Origin: Rhizobacter terrae
GTDB lineage: Bacteria > Pseudomonadota > Gammaproteobacteria > Burkholderiales > Burkholderiaceae_C
NCBI RefSeq assembly: GCF_003852895.1
Contig: NZ_QUSW01000003.1
Location: forward strand, 620,001-684,000
Direction: 5' to 3'
Length of the DNA: 64,000 bases
Positions within the stretch are counted from its first letter, which is position 1; each line of letters opens with the position of its first letter. A program made the position numbers and the translations under genes. Shown in pieces: positions 16,420 through 25,405 of this stretch. The notes under the pieces were generated by a model. That model saw only the letters and a program-made list of their open reading frames with translations. It was not told where the DNA came from and searched no databases.

Positions 16420-18177
16420 ATGACCGACTACTCCCTTTCCTCCGGCGCCGATTCCCGTGTCATTCCGGCTGCCACGGCCTTGATCGTCGCGATCGTTTGC
16501 CCCACGTTGATTACTTTCAATCTGGCGCCCTCATCAACCTTCTTCAATCAGGTCGCTGCACTGGCCGGCTGGGGTATCGCGGCCATCGTGATTGCCATGC
16601 AGGTGCGCGTTCGCGCGACCGCATGGCGTCCGGTATGGCTCCTTCTCGTGCCGCTGGCCTTGCTTGTTGCGAGCGCAATTGCATCCATCCTTGTCGGCTA
16701 TCCATCCACGCTGGGACTGAGCGCCGTGGGGACAATCCTTGCGGCCATTGTTGTTCTGTTGGTGGGCGCAGGTGCCGGTGCATCCCCCTCGATCCACGGC
16801 ATCTTCCGCGGCTTCTGCCTGGCCCTGCTGACTGCTGGCTTGGTCGGAGGCGTGCTGGGCTGCGTGCAGGTCTTTGTGCCTGAGTGGTCGGGTGGTGACT
16901 GGATTGCCGCGATGGCCGGTGACGGCCGCGCATCAAGCAACCTTCGCCAGCCGAATCACCTCAGTAGCCTCTTGGTCTGGTCGCTGGTGGCGATGGTTTG
17001 GATGTGGCAATCGGATTTGGTGCATCGTGTCCTTGCAGCAGGCCTTTGCGTGTTCCTTGTCTTTGCGATCGTTCTCACAGGATCGAGGACCGGATTGCTC
17101 GATGTCATCCTGTTGGCCGCCTGGGGGCTGCTGGATCGGCGCCTTCCCAAATCGGCCCGCTTGTTCATGCTTGTGATGCCATTGGTCTATGGAGCCGGAT
17201 GGTGGGGGCTGCGTGAATGGGCACACACCACAGGCAATGTATTTGGTGGCGAAGCACGAATGGGAGCACAGGCGGACATCTCCAGCTCGCGCTATGCCAT
17301 CTGGTCCGATACTCTCGCCCTCGTTGCACAGCATCCGTGGACTGGCGTGGGCTTCGGGGAGTTCAACTTTGCGTGGTCGCTGACGCCGTTCCCGCATCGG
17401 CCGGTCGCGTTTTTCGACCACACGCACAACATCATTTTGCAATTTGCCGTCGAACTTGGAATTCCGATGGCGTTGCTGATCCTCAGCTTCATGACGGCCG
17501 CGCTGTTTACCAGCTTCCGCAACAGCTGGCGAGCCCATGCAACTCAGGCATCGAGCATCGGGAGAACGGCATCAATGGTTGTTCTCATGATCAGTGTTCA
17601 CAGCATGTTTGAGTATCCGCTGTGGTACTCGTATTTCCTGTTGCCCTGTGCCTTTGCGTTTGGTGTTGCACTGTCGATTCGCGAGCCAGAATCCGGCTCG
17701 AAGGATTTGGCTGGCCCTGCGACTGGATATCCCAAAGCCCTCGCGGCAGCAGGAAGTGCATTGCTGATGTGCAGTGTCTTGGCCTTCGCCGACTACATGC
17801 GCGTGGTCCCGATTTTTGAATCGGGTGATGGGGTGCCGCTGAGCGAGCGCATCGAATCGGGTCGCCGCAGCATGTTGTTCGGGTATCAGGCGGACTACGC
17901 AGCGGCCACGACGGCCGACAGCCCTTCGAATGCCATGGCCTCGTTCAGGACGGCCACGCACAATCTGCTAGACACGCGCTTGATGATCGCGTGGTCCAAG
18001 GCCTATGCCGAACGAGGAGATCTCGAACGTGCCCGGCACATCGCCCAGCGCTTGCGCGAGTTCAAGAATGCCGATGCTGCAGCCTACTTCGCACCCTGTG
18101 ATTCCGCCGACCCACCTGCTGGCAGCTTTCAGTGCCAGCGCCCCGCGTCATCGATGGACTACCGCGACTTCCGCTGA
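16420..18177 (+). CDS. PglL/TfpO-like protein-glycosylation ligase, copy 2
   Basis: 585-residue membrane protein of the same family as the previous gene, 34 bases downstream. Shared signatures are NLRQPNHLSSLLVWS, GVGFGEFNFAWSLTP, HTHNIILQFAVELGIP and SMFEYPLWYSYFLLPCAFA, followed by a helical C-terminal tail (KAYAERGDLERARHIAQRLREF). The copies are clearly diverged, so this is an old duplication or an independently acquired pair. Base composition is slightly less GC-rich than that of neighbouring core genes. They may split work by glycan or acceptor site. It faces moaC convergently. Confidence 0.82.
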   Translation: MTDYSLSSGADSRVIPAATALIVAIVCPTLITFNLAPSSTFFNQVAALAGWGIAAIVIAMQVRVRATAWRPVWLLLVPLALLVASAIASILVGYPSTLGLSAVGTILAAIVVLLVGAGAGASPSIHGIFRGFCLALLTAGLVGGVLGCVQVFVPEWSGGDWIAAMAGDGRASSNLRQPNHLSSLLVWSLVAMVWMWQSDLVHRVLAAGLCVFLVFAIVLTGSRTGLLDVILLAAWGLLDRRLPKSARLFMLVMPLVYGAGWWGLREWAHTTGNVFGGEARMGAQADISSSRYAIWSDTLALVAQHPWTGVGFGEFNFAWSLTPFPHRPVAFFDHTHNIILQFAVELGIPMALLILSFMTAALFTSFRNSWRAHATQASSIGRTASMVVLMISVHSMFEYPLWYSYFLLPCAFAFGVALSIREPESGSKDLAGPATGYPKALAAAGSALLMCSVLAFADYMRVVPIFESGDGVPLSERIESGRRSMLFGYQADYAAATTADSPSNAMASFRTATHNLLDTRLMIAWSKAYAERGDLERARHIAQRLREFKNADAAAYFAPCDSADPPAGSFQCQRPASSMDYRDFR

Positions 18178-18216
18178 GTCTTCAGCACTGATTCGGCGTT
18201 GCGCCGCAGGTGGATT

Positions 18217-18738
18217 TCAGGGCGAGGGAACCACCCAATCCCCCGACTTCCCGCCCTTCTTCTCCACCACCCGGATCCCGCCCATCACCATCGCGCGATC
18301 CACCGCCTTGCACATGTCGTAAACGGTCAGCAGCCCCACCTGAACGGCCGTCAGCGCTTCCATTTCAACCCCGGTGCGGCCCAATGTCTCCACCTGTGCC
18401 GTGCAGCGCACGCACGATTGCGCTTCGTCCAGTTCGAACTCCACCGCCACCCGCGTGATCGGCAGCGGGTGGCACAGCGGCACCAGGTCCGCGGTCCTTT
18501 TCGCGCCCTGGATCGCCGCGATCCGCGCCACGCCGAGCACGTCGCCCTTCTTCGCCGACCCGCTTCGAATCAGCTCGAAGGTCGCGGGCTGCATGCGGAT
18601 CTCGCCCTCGGCACGCGCAACGCGATGGGTTTCTGTCTTGGCTGACACATCCACCATGTGCGCCTGACCGGCGGCATCGAAGTGGGTAAGGCCACCGGAC
18701 GAGGCGGTGCCAGAGGGAGAATCAGGGGTGGAGGGCAT
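18217..18738 (-). CDS. moaC: Cyclic pyranopterin monophosphate synthase MoaC
   Basis: Molybdenum-cofactor enzyme that turns the GTP-derived cyclic intermediate made by MoaA into cPMP. About 173 residues. Marks are [41 protein letters not shown], the strongly conserved [13 protein letters not shown], and [29 protein letters not shown]. The start was taken at the ATG at 18738 (GAG eight bases upstream); ATG 18744 or TTG 18756 are possible. No other moa genes are in the window. Confidence 0.94.
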   Translation of the reverse strand: MPSTPDSPSGTASSGGLTHFDAAGQAHMVDVSAKTETHRVARAEGEIRMQPATFELIRSGSAKKGDVLGVARIAAIQGAKRTADLVPLCHPLPITRVAVEFELDEAQSCVRCTAQVETLGRTGVEMEALTAVQVGLLTVYDMCKAVDRAMVMGGIRVVEKKGGKSGDWVVPSP

Positions 18739-18852
18739 GGTCATGACTCGAAACAAGCCGGCAATGTCATGCTGGCATGATAGTCAGGCCACATCGGGCG
18801 AACTCACAGCGAGGTTCAGGCTCGAACCCCTCTTTCGCCGCAGGACTTCCGC

Positions 18853-20433
18853 GTGAATCGTTTCTCTCTCCGCACCTCCCGCCCGCTTCGCCAGCGCCTG
18901 CTGGCGGCCTTGTGCGCCGCGGCGCTGGCCGCACCCGCGGCTCCGGTGGCCGTCGCGGCCTCCAACCAGTTGCCCGCGCTGGGCGACTCCACCGGCGAGG
19001 ACTTCGGCGTGGGTGCCGAGCGCAAGCTGGGCGACCAGATCATGCGCGAGATCCGCCGTGATCCGGACTACGCCGACGACCCCATCCTGCTCGAATACCT
19101 GCAGGGCATCTTCCAGCCGCTGGTGGTCGCGGCGCGCCAGCGCGGTGAGATCGGCCCCGACCTCGACCAGCGATTCGCCTGGGAGCCCTTCCTCGTGCGC
19201 GACCGCAGCGTCAATGCCTTCGCGCTGCCCGGCGGCTACATCGGCGTCCACCTGGGGCTGATGGGCATGACCGCGACCCGCGACGAACTCGCGTCGGTGC
19301 TGGCCCACGAGCTGTCGCACATCACGCAGCGCCACATCGCGCGCAGCATGGCCAACAACAAGCGGCAATCGCTCATCGGCATCGCCGCCACCATCCTGGG
19401 CATCATCGCTGCCTCGCGCAGCAACAGCATGGACGGCGCCCAGGCGATCATCGCCGGCGGGCAGGCCGCGAGCATCCAGGGCCAGCTCAACTTCTCGCGC
19501 GACATGGAGCGCGAGGCCGACCGCATCGGCTTTGCCGTCATGACCACCGCCGGCTTCGCACCCGGCGGCATGGCGGCGATGTTCGAGAAGCTCTCGCAAT
19601 CGACACGGCTCAACGACTACGGCAACTTCCCCTACCTGCGCAGCCACCCGCTGAACACCGAGCGCATCGGCGAAGCGCGTGCGCGCCTGGGCACCGCGGC
19701 GCCGGTCGCGCCGGTCAGCGTGCTGGAGCACACCGCCGCGCAGGCCCGCGCCCGCGTGCTGGCCGATCCGCGCGCCGATGCGCTGCGGCGCTGGCAGGCG
19801 CTGGACAACGATGCCGGTCAATCCACGGTCGCCGACAAGCTGGCCGCGGCTTACGAAAGTGCGCTGGCCTCCAGCCTGCTGCGCGACTGGCAGCGGGCAG
19901 ACGCCTCCATCGCCCGCGCGATGGGCCTGGTGCAAGGCAGTCCGCGCAGCGACGCGCGCGCCGAACGCGCAGTGGTGCTGCTGAACGTGCAGTCGCTGCT
20001 GGAACGCGGCGACGCTGTCCGTGCCGAGAAGGCCCTCAAGCCCTACGCGAACGAGCCTTCGCGCCCCGTCACGCTGTTCGCCGGCCGCATCGCGCTGGCC
20101 CAGGGCGGCGACGAGACGGCCCTGCGGCGCGTGTCCGAAGACCTGCAGACCTGGGTCAGCGGGCACCCCATGGATGCCGAAGCCTGGACCGTGTTGGGTC
20201 AAGTCTGGGGTCGGCTGAACCAGCCCTTGCGCTCGCTGCGCGCCGAGGCCGAGGCGCGCTACGCAGTGGGCGACCTGCCCGGCGCCGTCGACCGGCTCAA
20301 GGCCGGCCAGCGCATGGCGCGCAGCGGCAAGGGCGTGGATTTCATCGAGGCCTCGGTCATCGACGCGCGGCTTCGCGACATCGAGACCCAGCGCAAGGCC
20401 CACATGGCCGAAGAGCGGCAAGGCGGCGGCTGA
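18853..20433 (+). CDS. Periplasmic M48 metalloprotease with TPR-like tail (BepA/YfgC-like)
   Basis: 526 residues. A basic N-terminus and hydrophobic signal segment (LLAALCAAALAAPAAPVAVAA) imply periplasmic location. The zinc motif HELSHITQRH lies at about residues 152-161, with the third ligand glutamate in SRDMEREADRIGFAVM. The C-terminal ~200 residues are Ala-rich helical repeats resembling the TPR part of BepA, which helps assemble or degrade the LPS-transport protein LptD and other outer-membrane proteins. The start is a GTG at 18853. It is divergent from moaC. Confidence 0.9.
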   Translation: MNRFSLRTSRPLRQRLLAALCAAALAAPAAPVAVAASNQLPALGDSTGEDFGVGAERKLGDQIMREIRRDPDYADDPILLEYLQGIFQPLVVAARQRGEIGPDLDQRFAWEPFLVRDRSVNAFALPGGYIGVHLGLMGMTATRDELASVLAHELSHITQRHIARSMANNKRQSLIGIAATILGIIAASRSNSMDGAQAIIAGGQAASIQGQLNFSRDMEREADRIGFAVMTTAGFAPGGMAAMFEKLSQSTRLNDYGNFPYLRSHPLNTERIGEARARLGTAAPVAPVSVLEHTAAQARARVLADPRADALRRWQALDNDAGQSTVADKLAAAYESALASSLLRDWQRADASIARAMGLVQGSPRSDARAERAVVLLNVQSLLERGDAVRAEKALKPYANEPSRPVTLFAGRIALAQGGDETALRRVSEDLQTWVSGHPMDAEAWTVLGQVWGRLNQPLRSLRAEAEARYAVGDLPGAVDRLKAGQRMARSGKGVDFIEASVIDARLRDIETQRKAHMAEERQGGG

Positions 20434-20461
20434 GCGGCCGCCGGGGCCCTGGTGACAGGCT

Positions 20462-20818
20462 TCAGCGCGCGGGGAACAGGCGCTCCATCGCCACGTCGAT
20501 CACCATGCCGCACAGGCTGTAGATGAGCGAGCCGATGAGCGCGGCCCAGAAGCCGGTGACGTTGAAGTCGTTGCCCAGCACGGCGGCCGCGGCGTAGAAC
20601 ATCACCGCGTTGATGACAAACAGAAACAGGCCCACGGTGAGCACCGTCACCGGCAGCGTGAGCAGCACCAGGATGGGCCGCAGCAGCGCGTTGAACAGCC
20701 CGATCACGAAGGCCGCGATCATCGCGGCGCCGAAGCTCTTGACCTCGACACCGGGGTAGAGATGGGCCACGAGCAGCAGCGCGGCGGCCAGGAGCATCCA
20801 GCGGACGATGAGCTTCAT
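20462..20818 (-). CDS. Holin-superfamily-IV-like (YvlD-type) small membrane protein
   Basis: 118 residues, almost entirely four hydrophobic helices: MKLIVRWMLLAAALLLVAH, FGAAMIAAFVIGLFNALLRP, LPVTVLTVGLFLFVINAVMF and FWAALIGSLIYSLCGMVID. FNALLRPILVLLTLPVTVLT is the recognisable motif of the Phage_holin_4_2/YvlD family. Chromosomal members are of unknown function; no phage genes are nearby, so this is not evidence of a prophage. The start at 20818 was chosen because the upstream extension is Arg/Pro-rich and not protein-like. Confidence 0.8.
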   Translation of the reverse strand: MKLIVRWMLLAAALLLVAHLYPGVEVKSFGAAMIAAFVIGLFNALLRPILVLLTLPVTVLTVGLFLFVINAVMFYAAAAVLGNDFNVTGFWAALIGSLIYSLCGMVIDVAMERLFPAR

Positions 20819-21252
20819 AGGCGCGCAGCATAGCGTGCGCCACGCTCGCGGCAAGTGCCGCGCATCGCCCGCAGGGCGCTGTGCGCAGGCCGGCGGTGAT
20901 GCCTGCGCGGAGCGCGCCGCAGAGGGAAACGCCGAGGGAAATCGGGCATGCGCGCACGCTCCTGCGAGGGCCGTCGAAGTGTCCTCGCCCTGATCTCGAA
21001 GGCCGCAAGAGGAGGCCGAGAAGCGCTCACGAGGGAGCCACGAGGGACGCGAGAGAGTGCGTCGAGTGATGTCTGCCTGCGACAAAAGGGCTTCTCTCCT
21101 CTGAAGATTGCGCGTTTCTCCTATGAAAACTGCTTCTCAATGCAGCACACACGCAGTACCATTCGCTCCGCGCGGTCCCTGGAGAAACGAGAGTTCATGC
21201 GGCTCTCACCCAGCCCGCCACATCAACAACTCATTTGATGGAGAGAATCGAA
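20819..21252. other. Intergenic region upstream of the SWIB gene
   Basis: 434 bases with no supportable gene. The GC-rich left half shows nothing clear. Near the right end is an imperfect direct repeat, TCTCCTCTGAAGATTGC at 21095-21111 and TCTCCTATGAAAACTGC at 21117-21133 (14 of 17 identical, offset 22 bases, two helical turns), in a locally AT-richer stretch. This is a plausible regulator-binding region for the SWIB gene. Confidence 0.35.
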
Positions 21253-21669
21253 ATGGCAACTGCGAAGAAGGCTCCCGCCAAGAAGGCGGCAGCAAAGAAG
21301 GCCGCTCCGGCCAAGAAGGCCCCGGCGAAGAAGGCGGCGCCCGCCAAGAAGGCAGCGCCGGCCAAGAAGGCGGCTCCTGCGAAGAAGGCGGCTCCGGCCA
21401 AGAAGGCTCCCGCCAAGAAGCGCACCCCCAACGCCGCCTTCATGAAGGCCATGACCCCGAGCGCTGCACTGGCCGCCATCATTGGCGACAAGCCGGTTCC
21501 GCGCACGGAAGTCACCAAGAAGGTGTGGGACTACATCAAGGCCAACAAGCTGCAAGACGCAGCCAAGCGCACGATGATCAACGCTGACGCCAAGCTGAAG
21601 GAAATCTTCAAGAAGGGTCAGGTCTCGATGTTCGAGATGACGAAGCTGATCAACGGCCACCTGAAGTGA
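21253..21669 (+). CDS. Histone-H1-like tail fused to a SWIB/MDM2 domain
   Basis: 138 residues. Residues ~3-58 are a Lys/Ala/Pro repeat built on PAKKA units, like the C-terminal tail of histone H1 and bacterial H1-like proteins. Residues ~60-138 form a SWIB/MDM2 domain (FMKAMTPSAALAAIIG, VPRTEVTKKVWDYIKANKLQD, KRTMINADAKLKEIF, SMFEMTKLINGHLK). Predicted role is nucleoid binding and compaction or transcription modulation. GGAGAG lies eight bases before the ATG at 21253. SWIB domains are eukaryote-like but known in Chlamydia and Burkholderiales. A strong terminator follows. Confidence 0.9.
   Translation: MATAKKAPAKKAAAKKAAPAKKAPAKKAAPAKKAAPAKKAAPAKKAAPAKKAPAKKRTPNAAFMKAMTPSAALAAIIGDKPVPRTEVTKKVWDYIKANKLQDAAKRTMINADAKLKEIFKKGQVSMFEMTKLINGHLK
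21262..21420. repeat. Tandem ~15-bp coding repeat (PAKKA units)
   Basis: Degenerate tandem copies of GCCAAGAAGGCGGCT-like 15-mers within the SWIB gene, encoding (P/A)-A-K-K-A. In-frame unit gain or loss would alter tail length without a frameshift, so length probably varies between strains. Confidence 0.7.
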
Positions 21670-21702
21670 GCCTTGCGTGACGGCCCTTCGGGGCCTCACC
21701 TC

Positions 21703-21732
21703 AAAAAGCCGGTGCACTGCACCGGCTTTTTT
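21703..21732 (+). terminator. Terminator after the SWIB gene
   Basis: AAAAAGCCGGTGCA / TGCACCGGCTTTTTT perfect stem with T-run; usable from both sides, and it also faces the convergent hybrid kinase gene. Confidence 0.9.
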
Positions 21733-21759
21733 CTTTGCCCGGTCCTTGGCCTGCCCGGA

Positions 21760-24564
21760 TCAGGCCAGCAACCGCCCTAGGTCGCTCAGCACGCGCCGAA
21801 TGTCGATCGGCTTGGTCCAGTAGTCATCGAAGCCCGCGGCGAGCGCTGCGTCGATCTGCTCGCGCATCGCATCGGCCGACAGCGCGATGCATTTCAGCTG
21901 CCGTGTGCTCGGGTCCTGCCGCAGGCGCCGGATGAGCGCCAGGCCATTGGTGTCGGGCAGGTTCATGTCGATGAGGATGAGGTCGGGCCGCGATTCGCGG
22001 GCGATGCGCGCGCCCGTCGCGCCGTCGTCGGCCACCAGCAGCGTCCACTCGGGCTGCGTGCGGAAGACCTCTTCCATCAGCACCATGTTCAGTGGCTCGT
22101 CCTCGATGTAGAGCACCTCGCGCGGCCCGGTGGCCGGCAGCGGCGGCAGCTGCAGCACCGAGCCAGCCTGCGGCTGCGGCTGCGGCGCGCTGGCCGTGCC
22201 AGCGGGCAGTTCCACCGAGAAGGTCGAGCCGAAGCCCGGCCGGCTGTTCACATGCAGCGCGCCGCCCATGGCCATTGCCAGGCGCTGGCAGATCACCAGG
22301 CCCAGGCCGCTGCCTTCGGTGCGTGTGTTCTCCGCGCCCAGGCGGTTGAAGGGCTGGAACAGCGAAGCCTGCTGCTGCAGCGACAGGCCGCGGCCTTCGT
22401 CGCGGATGCCGATGCGCACCTGGGCACCGTCAGGCACCACCTCGAACTCGACGCGGCCGCCCGGCCGGTTGTACTTGATGGCGTTGGACACCAGGTTCAC
22501 CAGCACCTGCTCCAGCCCGCGCGGATCGGCCTTCACCCACACCGGCGTCCGGTCGCCCAGCGGCATCAACCGGATGCAGGCCTCGTCGGCCAGCGGCTGG
22601 ATGAGATCGGCGCAGTCGCGGATCGCCGCCCACGCATCCACGCTGATGGCGCGCAGCGAGAAGTCCTCGCTCTCGATGCGGGTGAGGTCCAGCACGTCGT
22701 TGATGAGCCCGAGCAGCCGGCGTCCCGCGCTCTCCACGCTGTGCAGCCGCCGCTGCTGCGCGGGGGCGAGCGTGTCCACGCGGTCCAGCGCCATCACCTG
22801 CGCGAATCCCAGGATGCCGTTGAGCGGGGTGCGCAGTTCGTGGCTCACGCGCGAGAGGAATTCGCTCTTGGCGCGGTTGGCGCGCTCGGCGGCTTCCTTG
22901 TCGCGCTGCAGCCGGTCGACCGCGTGCTGCGCGGTAACGTCGCGGCAGGTGCCCACCAGGCTGGTCGGCTGTCCCTGCGGGTCGTAGCGGCCGCGCGCGG
23001 TGATCTCCAGCATCACCTCGCTGCCGTCGGGCCGCACGAGCCGGCAGCGGGTTTCCAGCGTCGTGCGCGTGGCCAGCGCGTGCTGAAACCCGGCCTGCAC
23101 GGCCTCGCGGTCAGACCTGTCGATGGTCTCGACCCACTGCCCCATGGTGTAGCCCTGCAGCGGATAGGGCAGTCCATGATTGATGCAGGCGCGCCGGTCC
23201 ATGCTCATGAGCTTGCTGCCCAGGTCGACCTCCGCAATGCCGATGCCCGCTGCATCGGCCGCCATCTCCCAGCGCTCTTCGGAGCGTCGCAGCGCGATCT
23301 CGATCTCCTTGCGCTCGGTGACGTCCGCAGTGAAGCCGTGCCACAGGGTGCCGCCATCGTCCAGCCGCTCCGGCGTGGCGCGGGTCTCGAGCCATCGAAG
23401 GCTGCCGTCGCCTCGCACGATGCGGTATTCGCGGTGGAAGTGCGCGAGCCGCAGCGCCGACTCGCGGATGGCGTCCATGAAGCCGGCGCGGTCGTCGGGA
23501 TGCACCACGCGCAGCGGCGTCGACACCTCGCCCTCGATGGGCATGTCCATGCCGAACAGCTCCTTCAGCCCCTCGCTGGCGTAGGGGTAGGAGAAGTGGC
23601 CCGCGACATCCATGCGGAACTGGAAGATGGCGCCGGGCACCTGCGAGGACAGCTTGCGCAGCAGGATGTCGTGCGTGCGCGAGCGGCGTGCTGCCCGCAC
23701 CTGGGCCGTGATGTCACGCGCCGTGCCGCGGTAGCCGCGGAACTGTTGGTGGTCGTCGAACACCGGCACGGCGCTGCGCGAGACATAGGCCAGGCCGCTG
23801 GTCGTGCGCTGCTCGGTGACCACCCGCGAGAAAGGCTCGCGGCGGCGAAGCAGCGCGGCGAAACCAGCGGCGTCCGGCTGGCCGAATCCTTCCTCGGTGG
23901 TGACCGGTGCGGCGGTGAGCAACTGGCCGATGAGGGATGAGGGCGGACAACCCAACACAGCCTCCACGCCGTCGGACACCCAGGAATGGCGCAACTGCGC
24001 ATCGGTCTCCCACATCCAGTCGCCCGAAGCGCGGGCGAAATCCAGCAGGCGATGCCGTTCTTCGTTGAAGGCGGCCAGCCGCTGGCGGCTGCGCAGCAGG
24101 TCGCTGGCGATGCGCGTGAGGTGCCTCAGCGCCTCGACCTCATCGGCACTGAGCGTGCGCGGTTGCCGGTCGATCACGTTGAGCGTACCCAGCCGCACGC
24201 CATTGAAGACGATGGGCATGCCGGCATAGAAGCGGATGAAGGGCGGCCCGGTGACCAGCGGGTTGTCCGCAAAGCGCGGATCGGCGAGCGTGTCGTTGAC
24301 CTGGAACAGGCCCTCTTCCAGGATGGCGTGGCCGCAGAACGAAAACTCGCGCGGCGTCTCGCACACGTCCAGCCCCACGCGGGCCTTGAACCACTGGCGC
24401 GTGTCGTCGACGAAGCTCAGCAGCGAGATGGGGCAGTGGGTCAGCCGCGAGGCGGTGTGGACCAGCGAGTCGAAGCTGGCCTCGGCGTCGCTGTCGAGCA
24501 CGCCAAGCTCACGCAGCACCGCCATGCGGCGCGCTTCGTCATGAGGGATGGGTGGCGACTGCAT
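21760..24564 (-). CDS. Soluble GAF/multi-PAS hybrid histidine kinase with receiver domain
   Basis: 934 residues with no membrane segment. Order: N-terminal GAF (LTHCPISLLSFVDDTRQWFKA, ~residues 20-160), three PAS/PAC units (~170-580; for example WVSDGVEAVLGCPPSS, FSYPYASEGLKELFGMD), HisKA with FLSRVSHELRTPLNGILGFAQ, HATPase (LVNLVSNAIKYNRPGG, IRDEGRGLS, GSGLGLVICQRLAM) and a C-terminal receiver (EVLYIEDEPLNMVLMEE, phospho-acceptor in DLILIDMNLPDTNG). The start at 24564 gives MQSPPIPHDEARRMAVLREL, the usual lead-in to this GAF class. It is an orphan: no DNA-binding regulator is adjacent, so phosphoryl flow beyond its own receiver is unknown. Confidence 0.9.
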   Translation of the reverse strand: MQSPPIPHDEARRMAVLRELGVLDSDAEASFDSLVHTASRLTHCPISLLSFVDDTRQWFKARVGLDVCETPREFSFCGHAILEEGLFQVNDTLADPRFADNPLVTGPPFIRFYAGMPIVFNGVRLGTLNVIDRQPRTLSADEVEALRHLTRIASDLLRSRQRLAAFNEERHRLLDFARASGDWMWETDAQLRHSWVSDGVEAVLGCPPSSLIGQLLTAAPVTTEEGFGQPDAAGFAALLRRREPFSRVVTEQRTTSGLAYVSRSAVPVFDDHQQFRGYRGTARDITAQVRAARRSRTHDILLRKLSSQVPGAIFQFRMDVAGHFSYPYASEGLKELFGMDMPIEGEVSTPLRVVHPDDRAGFMDAIRESALRLAHFHREYRIVRGDGSLRWLETRATPERLDDGGTLWHGFTADVTERKEIEIALRRSEERWEMAADAAGIGIAEVDLGSKLMSMDRRACINHGLPYPLQGYTMGQWVETIDRSDREAVQAGFQHALATRTTLETRCRLVRPDGSEVMLEITARGRYDPQGQPTSLVGTCRDVTAQHAVDRLQRDKEAAERANRAKSEFLSRVSHELRTPLNGILGFAQVMALDRVDTLAPAQQRRLHSVESAGRRLLGLINDVLDLTRIESEDFSLRAISVDAWAAIRDCADLIQPLADEACIRLMPLGDRTPVWVKADPRGLEQVLVNLVSNAIKYNRPGGRVEFEVVPDGAQVRIGIRDEGRGLSLQQQASLFQPFNRLGAENTRTEGSGLGLVICQRLAMAMGGALHVNSRPGFGSTFSVELPAGTASAPQPQPQAGSVLQLPPLPATGPREVLYIEDEPLNMVLMEEVFRTQPEWTLLVADDGATGARIARESRPDLILIDMNLPDTNGLALIRRLRQDPSTRQLKCIALSADAMREQIDAALAAGFDDYWTKPIDIRRVLSDLGRLLA

Positions 24565-24695
24565 ACGAACAGGCTCGGGCAGGATTGTCCTGCCGAGTCC
24601 GCATGCCGGGGTAGTCTTCAACCCTTGCGACAGCGCTGGGGCGTGAACCAAGTCGCGCCAGGGTACTGCCCGGTTCCTGCTGGTACCGGCGAGTC

Positions 24696-25301
24696 TCAGC
24701 CTTGCGCCAGGCGCCTTGCCACGAAGTCCAGCCGGTCCTGGCCCCAGAAGATCTCGCCATCGATCACGTAGCTCGGCGCACCGAACACTCCGGCGTCGAT
24801 GGCCAGCTGCGAGTCGATCTCGTAGCGTTCATGCACCGCCTGGGAGTGCGCATCGTCCAGCCGCCTCGCGGGCAGGCCGGCGGCGGCCAGCAGCGCAGCG
24901 AGTTCGTTGGGGTCGGCGATGTTGCGGTCTTCCACCCACACCGCGCGCAGGATGGCTCCGGCCAGCGCCATCGCGGCGTCGGTGCCCTCGTTCATGTCCA
25001 CCGCGATGATGAGCTGCGCAGCGTCGTCCGGATTCACGGGGAAGTACTTCGGCTGCAGGTTGATGGGCTGGTTCAGGTAGTTGGCGAAGCGCTGGAGCTC
25101 CACCAGCCGGTAGGCCTGGCGCTGCGGTGCGCGCTTGGCCAGCGGCAACCCGCCGCTGACGGGGAAGACCTTGCCGCCCAGGTCCACCGGCAGCACTCGC
25201 ACGGTGGCGTTCGCGGCGCAGGCGATCTCGGTGAAGCGCTCATGTCCGAGGTAGGTCCACGGTGACTGCGGGGCGAAGTAGTAGTCGACGGTCAGGCTCA
25301 T
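24696..25301 (-). CDS. DsbA-fold 2-hydroxychromene-2-carboxylate isomerase-like protein
   Basis: 201 residues, kappa-class GST/DsbA fold. Marks are the N-terminal VDYYFAPQSPWTYLGHERF, whose SPW serine corresponds to the glutathione-activating residue, and the C-terminal GVFGAPSYVIDGEIFWGQDRLDFV, with the cis-proline loop APSYV. Family members isomerise 2-hydroxychromene-2-carboxylate in naphthalene breakdown, but many chromosomal copies outside such operons have unknown substrates, and no aromatic-degradation genes are nearby. CGAGGAGATCGCC precedes the ATG. Confidence 0.85.
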   Translation of the reverse strand: MSLTVDYYFAPQSPWTYLGHERFTEIACAANATVRVLPVDLGGKVFPVSGGLPLAKRAPQRQAYRLVELQRFANYLNQPINLQPKYFPVNPDDAAQLIIAVDMNEGTDAAMALAGAILRAVWVEDRNIADPNELAALLAAAGLPARRLDDAHSQAVHERYEIDSQLAIDAGVFGAPSYVIDGEIFWGQDRLDFVARRLAQG

Positions 25302-25405
25302 GGCGATCTCCTCGAAAGTGCGCGGAGTCTAGCGAGAGCGGGAAGCCCCTGTGCGTACACGCCTCTTCCGGGGCCGGACAGGGAAGGCAGCAAGCTGCCG
25401 TGGTC

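Noticed and set aside
20462-20818. Prophage remnant suggested by the holin-like protein
   Set aside because: YvlD-type proteins of this superfamily are common chromosomal membrane proteins, and no other phage gene is near.
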